Of a DNA stretch of 64,000 nucleotides, positions 54,540 through 62,552 are shown one piece after another. This DNA comes from Haloechinothrix halophila YIM 93223 (GTDB lineage Bacteria; Actinomycetota; Actinomycetes; Mycobacteriales; Pseudonocardiaceae): positions 2,709,751-2,773,750 of the forward strand of contig NZ_KI632509.1 of the NCBI RefSeq assembly GCF_000504245.1. The letters are read 5' to 3'. Positions within the stretch are counted from its first letter, which is position 1; the number at the start of each line of letters is the position of its first letter. The position numbers and the translations under genes were made by a program. The notes under the pieces were generated by a model. That model was given only the letters and a program-made list of their open reading frames with translations, did not search any database and was not told the DNA's origin.

Positions 54540-55658
54540 GTGCACCAGGATCGGACCACTGCCACGCGCGATTGGATCCGTCGTGCGCCGAAGGTACTGT
54601 TGCACGATCATCTCGACGGCGGGCTTCGGCCCGCGACGATCATCGAGCTTGCCGACTCCTGCGGATATGACAAGCTGCCCACCACAGACGCCGACAAGCT
54701 GGGCCGTTGGTTCGTGGAATCCGCCGACTCCGGCTCGTTGGAACGCTATCTGGAGACCTTCTCGCACACCATCGCGGTGATGCAGACGGCTGATGCGTTA
54801 TTTCGTGTCGCGGCCGAGTGCGCGGAGGATCTCGCCGCCGACGGCGTCGTCTACGCGGAGGTTCGTTACGCCCCAGAGCTGTTGCAGGAACAGCGGCTGA
54901 CCCTGGCCGAGGTCGTGGACGCCGTCGAGGCAGGCTTCCGGGAAGGTGAGCGCCGGATGGCCGTAGCCGGCCGGCCGATCCGGATCGGGACGCTGCTGTG
55001 CGCGATGCGGCAGAACGCACGAGCCGCCGAGATCGCCCAACTCGCCGTCGACTACCGGGATGTCGGCGTGATGGGGTTTGACATCGCAGGACCGGAGGCC
55101 GGTTTTCCGCCCACCTGGCAGTTGGACACGTTCGAGTATCTGCGGCAGCAGAACGCCCATTTCACCATTCACGCCGGTGAGGCGTTCGGTTTGCCATCAA
55201 TGTGGGAGGCGATCCAGCATTGCGGTGCAGAACGACTCGGACATGGCGTACGGATCGTCGACGACATCACCGTCACTCAGGATGGATCCGCGCGGCTGGG
55301 GCAGTTGGCGTCCTATGTTCGAGATCGGCGGATCCCATTGGAGATGTGTCCGACCTCGAACGTCCAGACTGGTGCGGCTCCGTCGATCATCGAGCACCCC
55401 ATCGCCCTGTTGCGTAACCTGTCCTTTCGGGTCACCGTCAATACCGATAACCGATTGATGGGTGGCACCTGCATGTCCCGGGAATTTGAGGAGCTCGTCG
55501 GCGCGTTCGGCTACACTCTCGACGATCTGCAGTGGTTCACGGTGAACGCCATGAAATCCGCGTTCTTACCGTTCGACCAGCGGCTCGCATTGATCAATGA
55601 TGTGATCAAGCCCGGATACGCCGCGCTCCGTACGAAGCGCGGCGGCGCGTCTCGCTGA
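54540..55658 (+). CDS. add: Adenosine deaminase
   Basis: The 372-residue protein starts at GTG 54540 with GGGAGG upstream. The open frame continues 34 codons further 5' but this part looks non-coding. Zinc and catalytic motifs of adenosine deaminases are present: [13 protein letters not shown] (two His), [19 protein letters not shown] (His and Glu), [19 protein letters not shown] and [13 protein letters not shown] (Asp-Asn). The motif order and HDHLDG match actinobacterial Add. It converts (deoxy)adenosine to (deoxy)inosine, which PNP can split. It stands alone after the terminator but completes the purine branch of the salvage set. Confidence 0.94.
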   Translation: MHQDRTTATRDWIRRAPKVLLHDHLDGGLRPATIIELADSCGYDKLPTTDADKLGRWFVESADSGSLERYLETFSHTIAVMQTADALFRVAAECAEDLAADGVVYAEVRYAPELLQEQRLTLAEVVDAVEAGFREGERRMAVAGRPIRIGTLLCAMRQNARAAEIAQLAVDYRDVGVMGFDIAGPEAGFPPTWQLDTFEYLRQQNAHFTIHAGEAFGLPSMWEAIQHCGAERLGHGVRIVDDITVTQDGSARLGQLASYVRDRRIPLEMCPTSNVQTGAAPSIIEHPIALLRNLSFRVTVNTDNRLMGGTCMSREFEELVGAFGYTLDDLQWFTVNAMKSAFLPFDQRLALINDVIKPGYAALRTKRGGASR

Positions 55659-55907
55659 GAATTCGGGGCAGTACGAGCGATTGGTCGACGTCCTGTGCGG
55701 CGGAAGCCAGCCCTGCCGGGGCGATGACGTCGATGGTGAACGGCGTGACGATTTGCGTTGCGTGGTAGCGGGTGGTGCTGGACCCGCGTCGTCGCCCGGG
55801 TTGTAGAGGACCAGCGTGTCCTCGCGGATCCGGTCGGTCCCGTAACCGATGTACGCGCTGGCAGTCACGCCCGAAAGAACCTGCTGAATCAACCTCTCAT
55901 TTCGCAT
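55640..55907 (-). pseudogene. Frameshifted short hypothetical gene
   Basis: Leftward from ATG 55907 the frame gives VTASAYIGYGTDRIREDTLV and LYNPGDDAG. From about 55790 the sense continues in the next frame as [40 protein letters not shown]. Together they make a plausible beta-rich protein of about 85 residues or more, broken by a one-base shift. The start overlaps the PucR gene end and the tail overlaps the add end. The family is unknown. Confidence 0.35.
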
Positions 55908-57625
55908 ACTCGCAAGGCGACGGCTATATCCAGTCTTAGATGAGGATCTGAGCTGAATGGCCCGAGAAGGCTCTCGAGCTTGGTGATCCGGTAGCGCATC
56001 GTGTTGTAGTGGAAGTGCTGCAGGCGTGCCGCTTCGGCGACGTTGAGGTTGGTGTCGAGAAGGATCTGTAGTGTCGTACGTAGGTCGGCGGCCGCTGCTG
56101 TGTCGTCGGCCAGTTCTCCGAGCACCTGCGTGGCGAACAGTCGGAGTTCCTCGGGGTCGGGTACCAGCGAGAGCAGCCGGTGCACTCCTAGCTCGTCGAA
56201 ATGCGTTGCGTCGCCAGGGCCCTTGATTCGCCGGCCGACCTCCACGGCCCGGCGCGCCTGTCCGTAGGCACTCGGCAGCTGATCGAGGTCGTCGACTATC
56301 CGGCTGACCCCGGCAGAGAAGGACCGTCGGCCGCCGCCCCGGTCCCCGCGGATGCTGGAGACTACGCTTGCGACCTGCCGTTCGACGGCCTGACTCTGGT
56401 TTGCGGAGTCGGCGTCCGCGCTGTCCAAGGGAACGGCCACAGGCAGTAGCGCGACCACCTCGGCTGAGAAGTCGACTACGGCGATGGTGCGGTCACGTGT
56501 CTCGAGTACTTGTCTCCACGCCGTCGCGAACCGGTCCTGCCATGCTCGTTGGGTTCGCGCGGGCGCCGGTTGCTTCGCAGGGTCGGTCGGGTCCAGCTCC
56601 GCGACTAGGACGACCAGCGGTCGGTTGAGATTCCAGCCGAGCCCGGCGGCGTGGTCGAGGACGTGTTGATTGTTGCCGGCGCGGCGTTGGAAGACGTCGC
56701 GCAAGAAGTCGCCGCGGTATTTGCTCTCCACAGCGGTGACGGCCTGTTGCCGGGTGATCAACAACGCGCTGACCGTGGCCGCGCGCTCCAAGGCTGATAC
56801 GTCGGACGGAGCGAGTGTCCGGTCGGGGCTGAACACCGCGATCCTCGCCAGGTCCGTGCCGCCGGCTGCGACAGGAACCATCCGCACCTGCCCACCGGCC
56901 ACCGGTTCCGGACCTAACCGCACCCGCTCCACCCGAAATCGCCCGGTGTCGTCGAAGAGTTTGGCCGCGACCAGCTCCGCTCGGTCGTCGTCGGTGAGTG
57001 CGCTCGCGCGTTCCCGACCGTCGGTGGAGGTGATCACCACGCCCACCGAGAGCACCCGGGCGACCTCTGCGGCGATCTGGGCGAGGTCGCCGCCCTCCAG
57101 CACCAGCATTGTCAGCGCACTGTGGAGCGCGTCGATCTGCTCGAGCACGGTGGCCTGGGCGGCGCTGAGGTCTGTGTAGACCTCCTTGAGTACGTCGTCG
57201 AACGCGACTCCGTCCGGCAGACGGAGCAGCGGAAAGCCGAGCTCGTCGGCAACGGTGATGACCTCCGCGGGAAGCTCGTGGAGGTAGCGGCCGAACTTGA
57301 TGGCCAGGCCCGCAAGGCCGCGCTTGTCGAGGTCGCGGACGAGCTGGACAAGAGCCGACGTGCGCGCGGAGTGATCTGACGGTGTGCTCGAGACTAGCGG
57401 GAAGCCCGTGGTCAGCAGCAGTTCGTCGGGCTTGACCCAGGCGACGATGTCAGGGACCTCCATGACGTTGAGGCCGGCCACGACACGGTCCATGCTGTTG
57501 GCTCCGGCAAGCACCGTGGTGTCACTCAACGATTGAGCAGTCAGCACTGAGCGCAGCGGCAACCCATACGTTGCGCCTGTCAACTGTTGCCCTTCACCGA
57601 GCTCGTCGTTGTCAACCTTCACCAT
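55889..57625 (-). CDS. PucR-family transcriptional regulator
   Basis: The 578-residue protein starts at ATG 57625 (no strong ribosome site; ATG or GTG codons up to 57667 are possible). The N-terminal PucR domain (about residues 15-150) has LPLRSVLTAQSLSDTTVLAG and AWVKPDELLLTTGFPL. The middle is GGDEF/CdaR-like (RRSFSAGVSRIVDDLDQLPS). The C-terminal HTH_30 reads LQILLDTNLNVAEAARLQHF then HYNTMRYRITKLESLLG. PucR-type proteins activate purine or amino-acid catabolic genes in response to pathway intermediates. It lies 122 bp downstream of the hydantoinase genes on the same strand. Confidence 0.9.
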   Translation of the reverse strand: MVKVDNDELGEGQQLTGATYGLPLRSVLTAQSLSDTTVLAGANSMDRVVAGLNVMEVPDIVAWVKPDELLLTTGFPLVSSTPSDHSARTSALVQLVRDLDKRGLAGLAIKFGRYLHELPAEVITVADELGFPLLRLPDGVAFDDVLKEVYTDLSAAQATVLEQIDALHSALTMLVLEGGDLAQIAAEVARVLSVGVVITSTDGRERASALTDDDRAELVAAKLFDDTGRFRVERVRLGPEPVAGGQVRMVPVAAGGTDLARIAVFSPDRTLAPSDVSALERAATVSALLITRQQAVTAVESKYRGDFLRDVFQRRAGNNQHVLDHAAGLGWNLNRPLVVLVAELDPTDPAKQPAPARTQRAWQDRFATAWRQVLETRDRTIAVVDFSAEVVALLPVAVPLDSADADSANQSQAVERQVASVVSSIRGDRGGGRRSFSAGVSRIVDDLDQLPSAYGQARRAVEVGRRIKGPGDATHFDELGVHRLLSLVPDPEELRLFATQVLGELADDTAAAADLRTTLQILLDTNLNVAEAARLQHFHYNTMRYRITKLESLLGPFSSDPHLRLDIAVALRVCEMRG

Positions 57626-57746
57626 CGGCCGACGATATCCCGGCCGAGTCATCTCCGAAAGGCGCACCTGTAAGCCCCGCCTGGCAGCCGGTATCAGCTT
57701 TGTGGTTTCAGCCGTCCTCCCGTCCTGGCGGGGCCAGGAACGGCGC

Positions 57747-59702
57747 TCAGAGCCAGTCCACCTCTGCGGCCGGCCTACCGTCGCTGAGGTGAGCGTAGCC
57801 AGTCCCGCGGTCGAAGTACGGCTGCTGTCCGGTTCGCTGTCCGCCTCGTTGGGTGCGCTGGCTCGTCGTCGCTTCCGCGTCGTAGCCGAGGTCGTCGCCT
57901 TCGACGGACCCGGTCAGGACCACGCCGTACTCGTCGCATGCGGCCGCGGCCGACACCTTGCCCCAGACCACGTCGCGTATGACGAGTTCGGGGTCGCGCT
58001 GCAACGGGTCGCCCCAGCCGCCGCCTCCCGTGGTGCGGATCCGGATCACCTCGCCGGCGCGTACCGGCTCGGCGTCGGCGAGTGCGTCCACCTCTCGCTC
58101 GGCGTGGCCGCCCGGCTCGATCGTGACCTGGAACGGCCTGCCCGCGCGGCCGCCGGCCAGGCCCCAACAGGACAGGATGGAGCGGTCCGCGATCGACATG
58201 AAGTGGGCGTCGGTGAGCATCCGGATGTGCTTCTCGTACCCGAGACCACCCCGGAACTGGCCCGGCCCGCCGGAGTCGACGGCCAATCCGAGGCGCTCCA
58301 CCACGAACGGGAACCGCGACTCGGTGAACTCGGTGGGCAGGTTCCGCGAGTCGGGGACGACGTGGATGGTGTCCTCGCCGTCGGCGTAGTAGCGCCCGCC
58401 GGAGCCGCCGCCGAGCACCTCTCGCATCAGGTAGGGGCGGCCGTCGTGGTCCTGGCCGTAAATCCCGGTGTAGCGGATGGTTTCCTGGTCGGCAGGCATC
58501 CGCCCATCGACGGCCTTGGCCACCACCCCGGCGAGGACGCCGAGCATCCGCAGGATCACGAACGTCCTGGCGTTGGTGGGTGCCGGGAACTCCGGTGTCA
58601 GCAGTGTGCCCTTGGGCGGGAACCGCATCTCGATCAGCGGCACCACGCCCTCGTTGACGTCCAGCTCGGCCATTCGTTCTGGTGTGTCGGCGAGGTTGCG
58701 CAGGATCGGCGCCAGCCATTTCTTCAGGAACACCCCGTCGGAGTAGTCGGCGCTGTGGTTGATCGGGCCCTTGGCCTGGGGGGAGGTGCCGGCGAAGTCG
58801 ATGACAAGCCGCTCACCGTCTGGGTCGTCGGGGGTTGTCCGGGTCAGTGTGATCCGCTGCCGGTGCAGCTGCGGTTCGTCCACCCCATCGTGCTCGGCGT
58901 AGTCCTCCCAGACCCATTGGCCGACCGGTATCTTGGCCAGCACCTCGCGTCGGAATGTTTGTGTGGTCCGGTCGATGAGCGCGTCGAAGCAGCGCTCTAC
59001 CGTCGCCGGTCCGTAGCGGTCGAACAGTGCGGCCAGCCGTCGCGCGCCCATCAGGCAGGCAGCGCACTCCGCGTCCAGGTCTGCGGCCAGTGATTCCGGC
59101 ATCCGTGAGTTGCGGGTCAAGATGGTGAGTGCTGCCTGGTTCGGTGTGCCCGCGTCCCACAGTTTGATCGGTGGCACCATCAGCCCCTCTTCGAACACGC
59201 TGGTCGCCGAGCTCGGCATCGATCCCGGCACCGCGCCGCCGATGTCGTCGTGGTGACCGAACGCCTGCACAAACGCCACCACCGACGGGCCCCGGCCGTC
59301 CCCGGAGTCGTGAAACACCGGCACCGTGACGCACAGGTCCGGGAGGTGACCGATGCCACCCTCGGAGCGGTACACGTCGTTGTGGAAGAACACGTCTCCC
59401 GGCCGCATCGTGTGCAGCGGGAAGTCACGGGCGACCGGCTGCACCAGCGCACTGTAGGAACGACCGGTGAGCTTCCGCAGCAGCCGGTCGTGGATCCCGG
59501 CCCGGAAGTCGTGGGCGTCGCGGATCATCGGCGACCGCGACGTGCGCGCGATGGCCGTCTCCACCTCGATCTCTACCGAAGCTAGGCTGCCCTGCACGAT
59601 CTCCATGAGCACCGGATCGGCAGTAGCTCCGGCGTCCGGCGTCAAGGTGTCGAAGGGAAAGTCGGTGGGCGCGGTCACCGACTGCGGGTCCTGCCGGTTC
59701 AT
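57747..59702 (-). CDS. Hydantoinase B / oxoprolinase-family subunit
   Basis: The 651-residue protein starts at ATG 59702, overlapping the A-subunit stop (ATGA). It matches HyuB/acetone carboxylase alpha-type proteins: VLMEIVQGSLASVEIEVETA, RPGDVFFHNDVYRSEGGIGH, VAFVQAFGHHDDIGGAVPGS, FAGTSPQAKGPINHSADYSD and a C-terminal TTGGGGWGDPLQRDPELVIR. The HHDDIGG segment has metal-binding residues. With HyuA it forms an ATP-dependent cyclic amide hydrolase or related carboxylase. The substrate (hydantoin, N-methylhydantoin, oxoproline or purine-derived ring) cannot be read from sequence. The last 60 residues are a less conserved extension. Confidence 0.92.
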   Translation of the reverse strand: MNRQDPQSVTAPTDFPFDTLTPDAGATADPVLMEIVQGSLASVEIEVETAIARTSRSPMIRDAHDFRAGIHDRLLRKLTGRSYSALVQPVARDFPLHTMRPGDVFFHNDVYRSEGGIGHLPDLCVTVPVFHDSGDGRGPSVVAFVQAFGHHDDIGGAVPGSMPSSATSVFEEGLMVPPIKLWDAGTPNQAALTILTRNSRMPESLAADLDAECAACLMGARRLAALFDRYGPATVERCFDALIDRTTQTFRREVLAKIPVGQWVWEDYAEHDGVDEPQLHRQRITLTRTTPDDPDGERLVIDFAGTSPQAKGPINHSADYSDGVFLKKWLAPILRNLADTPERMAELDVNEGVVPLIEMRFPPKGTLLTPEFPAPTNARTFVILRMLGVLAGVVAKAVDGRMPADQETIRYTGIYGQDHDGRPYLMREVLGGGSGGRYYADGEDTIHVVPDSRNLPTEFTESRFPFVVERLGLAVDSGGPGQFRGGLGYEKHIRMLTDAHFMSIADRSILSCWGLAGGRAGRPFQVTIEPGGHAEREVDALADAEPVRAGEVIRIRTTGGGGWGDPLQRDPELVIRDVVWGKVSAAAACDEYGVVLTGSVEGDDLGYDAEATTSQRTQRGGQRTGQQPYFDRGTGYAHLSDGRPAAEVDWL

Positions 59703-61837
59703 CGGGCGTCCTCCCCACGGGTCACGATGATGTTCAGGAAGTCGTCGATGCGTGCCGAAAACCCGGGATGCACCGGCACCGTCGAGCCGAATTCCTCAAT
59801 GATGGCCGGGCCCCGAAGACGCTGGCCCGGCTGCAGGTCGGGACGCCAGAACACTGCGGTGTCGACCTCCCCGTCGGCGGGGACGAAGCAGACCGCCCGC
59901 CGGCTCCGTGGTCGCGGGCGACCGACATCGGGGCCGGGACGGCGCCTGTGAATGTCAGGGCGTCGGATCGGCCCGACGCCCGACACCCGGAGGTTGACCC
60001 ACTCGACCTGCTGCTGGTCGTCGCCGGCGAAGTCGTAGCCATACAGCGCGCGGTGCTCGTCGTGAAATCGCTGTGCGACGTTGTCGAGCAGCGCCTGGTC
60101 GATCGGACCGTCGGGTACCGGAACCCGCACCTCGAAGGCCTGTCCGAAATAGCGAAGATCAGCAGTGCGTACGTAGTGGTGGTCCTCAACGGCGAAGCCT
60201 TCTTTACTCAGTGCCGCCGCCGCCTGGGCGCTCAGGTCGTCGAACACAGCTGCCAGAGCCTGCGGATCCAGGGTGTCGTGCAACGAGACATGGGTCTGCA
60301 CATAGTCGTTCTTGACGTCAACGGTGAGCAGACCGAAGGCCGACACGTTGCCAGGGTTGGGCGGCACCAGCACCCGAGGCAGATCGAGGATGTCGATCAG
60401 GCGGCACAGCAGCAGCGACCCGGACCCACCGAACGTGGTGAGGGTGAAGTCACGGACGTCGAGACCACGTTGGACGGTGATCTGTCGCAGCGCGTTCGCC
60501 TGATTCCATGCCGAGATCTCCAGCACTCCTGTCGCGCATTCGGGCACGCTCATGTCGAGCTTCTCCGCGAGCTGCTGCAGACCCGATCGCGCTGCATCGA
60601 CGTCGAGCGGGATCTCGCCACCGAGCAGGTGAGGCGGGATCCGGCCGAGGCAGACGTGCGCGTCGGTGATCGTGACGTCCGTGCCACCCTTGGCGTAGCA
60701 CAGCGGGCCAGGATCGGCGCCCGCCGACCGGGGGCCCACCTTCAGCATTCCCTCCGGCGACAGCCAGGCGATGGACCCCCCACCCGCGCCGACCGTCACC
60801 ACGTCGATCATCGGGATCTTGCTCGGGTAGGCGCCGACACTACCCTCGGTGGTCAGGCTGGGTTCCCCGTCGATGACGACGCACATGTCGGTGGACGTGC
60901 CACCGCCGTCGCAGGTGAGCACCCGGTCGAAGCCGGCGTGCCGAGCGATCAGCGCCGCACCGAGCGCCCCGGCGGCTGGGCCGGACAGCACCGTGGTGAT
61001 CGGCTGATGCACGATCTCCTCGGCACTGAGCACGCCGCCATTGGACTTCATCACGTAGAACGGCACGCTGGTGTCGTGGCGATCGGTGGCGTCGTCGGAC
61101 AAGGTGGACACGGTGTACGCGTCGAGGCGCGCCTTGATGGTGGCGACGTAGGAAGACACCATCGGCTTGACTGCGGCATCGACCAGCGTCGTCATGGACC
61201 GCTCGTACTCGCGGTACTCGCGTAGCACCGCTGACGAGAGGGAGACGATGGCGTCGGGATGTTCCTCGGCCAGGATCTCGCGCATCCGCTCCTCGTGGGA
61301 GGGGTTGGCGTAGGCGTGCAGCAAGCAGACTCCGAGCGTGTTCACACCCTTCTGCCGGAACCAGCGGGCGGTGGCCCGCGCACCGGGCTCGTCGAAGGGC
61401 CGGATCTCCTCTCCGGTGTAGGTCATCCGGCCGCCGACGGTTCCGACCAGGTCGCGAGGCACGATTCTGTCGGGCTTGACCCAGAAGTAGGAGTTTCCGT
61501 AGCCGTCGGGCACCGACTGGCGCGCGATCTCGAGGATGGACTCGTAGCCCTCGGTGGTCACGAAACCGAGTTTGTCGACCTTGCCCTCGAGTAACTGGTT
61601 GGTGGCGACCGTGGTGCCGTGGCTGACGGCCACAATGGAGTCCCCCCCGCCGGGCGGGCGATCCGCCAGGTCGAGCGCCTTGTCGATGGCGGCCATGAAG
61701 CCGTCGGCGGGGTTTCTCGGAGTCGACGGTGTCTTGGTAGTCACCAGGTCGCCGGTTGTCTCGTCGAAGGCGACCACGTCGGTGAAGGTTCCGCCGGTGT
61801 CGATGCCGATGCGGATGCGTCGTGTGTTGGGCAGCAT
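59699..61837 (-). CDS. Hydantoinase A / oxoprolinase-family ATPase subunit
   Basis: The 712-residue protein starts at ATG 61837 (MLPNTRRIRIGIDTGGTFTD). The N-terminal GIDTGGTFTDVVAFDE is the phosphate-1 motif of the ASKHA ATPase fold, with VSHGTTVATNQLLEGKVDKL following. The central part has MKSNGGVLSAEEI, VLSGPAAGALGAAL, TCDGGGTSTDMCVV and GAGGGSIAWL, all diagnostic for HyuA. The C-terminal beta domain (LRGPAIIEEFGSTVPVHPGF) is complete. It would phosphorylate the cyclic substrate or tautomer in an ATP-dependent ring opening together with HyuB. Confidence 0.93.
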   Translation of the reverse strand: MLPNTRRIRIGIDTGGTFTDVVAFDETTGDLVTTKTPSTPRNPADGFMAAIDKALDLADRPPGGGDSIVAVSHGTTVATNQLLEGKVDKLGFVTTEGYESILEIARQSVPDGYGNSYFWVKPDRIVPRDLVGTVGGRMTYTGEEIRPFDEPGARATARWFRQKGVNTLGVCLLHAYANPSHEERMREILAEEHPDAIVSLSSAVLREYREYERSMTTLVDAAVKPMVSSYVATIKARLDAYTVSTLSDDATDRHDTSVPFYVMKSNGGVLSAEEIVHQPITTVLSGPAAGALGAALIARHAGFDRVLTCDGGGTSTDMCVVIDGEPSLTTEGSVGAYPSKIPMIDVVTVGAGGGSIAWLSPEGMLKVGPRSAGADPGPLCYAKGGTDVTITDAHVCLGRIPPHLLGGEIPLDVDAARSGLQQLAEKLDMSVPECATGVLEISAWNQANALRQITVQRGLDVRDFTLTTFGGSGSLLLCRLIDILDLPRVLVPPNPGNVSAFGLLTVDVKNDYVQTHVSLHDTLDPQALAAVFDDLSAQAAAALSKEGFAVEDHHYVRTADLRYFGQAFEVRVPVPDGPIDQALLDNVAQRFHDEHRALYGYDFAGDDQQQVEWVNLRVSGVGPIRRPDIHRRRPGPDVGRPRPRSRRAVCFVPADGEVDTAVFWRPDLQPGQRLRGPAIIEEFGSTVPVHPGFSARIDDFLNIIVTRGEDAR

Positions 61838-61904
61838 GGGTCCTGTCTTTCATGGCTGTCGCGGGAGGTTGTTGAACCCGGGCGTGGGAAATGATGTGTG
61901 AGTT

Positions 61905-62552
61905 TCAGCCTCTCCGGCGCCCGGCCAGCGCGCCAAGCAGGACGCCGAGAGCGACCAGACCGCCGCCGAGCGCGACGCCTTTGAGGAAGGCGTCGTCATG
62001 CGCGCCGTCTCCGGTCTTGGCGGGGGCGGTGAAGACCTGACCCGACGTGGCAGGCACCGGCTGTTCGGAAGTGGCACCGCCTGTGGTACCGCCTGGGGGG
62101 ACCGCGGTCTCGTGACCGGTCAGCACGTTGTTGACGGCGACGAAGAACTCTCCGGCCATTCGCTTGCTGACCGAGGCCAACATCCGTTGGCCGACGCCGC
62201 CGATCATGCCTCCGACGATGGCGTCTGCGCCGTAGCGTAGACCGGTCGTCCCGTCACCGTTGTCGGTGAAGTCGACCTTGACGTCGGCGGCCACCGTGCC
62301 CGGGGCCCCGGAGGCTGACGTCTTCATGACCAGGGAGGCCGGTTTCACCAACTCGTTGAGCTCGCAGGTTCCGGCGTAGGTGCCCTTGATCGAAGCGACC
62401 CCTGCGGTGATCTGCATCGCGTAGGCATTCTCGCCTGCTGCCTCGAGCTTCTCGCACCCCGGGATGGTGCGGACGAGCACTGCGGGATCCAACAGTGCGT
62501 CCCATACCGCATCGATGGGTGCGTGCAAGGTGGCTTCTCCGGCGACCTTCAT
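61905..62552 (-). CDS. CoxG-like SRPBCC protein with C-terminal membrane anchor
   Basis: The 215-residue protein starts at ATG 62552, directly after the molybdenum hydroxylase stop. Residues 1-150 are the START-like fold of the CO-dehydrogenase G family (MKVAGEATLHAPIDAVWDAL, RTIPGCEKLEAAGENAYAMQ, GGMIGGVGQRMLASVSKRMA). A Pro/Thr/Gly linker leads to a C-terminal hydrophobic helix (FLKGVALGGGLVALGVLLGA) and a basic tail. CoxG proteins recruit molybdenum hydroxylases to the membrane or quinone pool, established for mycobacterial CODH. The same role for the adjacent enzyme is likely. Confidence 0.9.
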   Translation of the reverse strand: MKVAGEATLHAPIDAVWDALLDPAVLVRTIPGCEKLEAAGENAYAMQITAGVASIKGTYAGTCELNELVKPASLVMKTSASGAPGTVAADVKVDFTDNGDGTTGLRYGADAIVGGMIGGVGQRMLASVSKRMAGEFFVAVNNVLTGHETAVPPGGTTGGATSEQPVPATSGQVFTAPAKTGDGAHDDAFLKGVALGGGLVALGVLLGALAGRRRG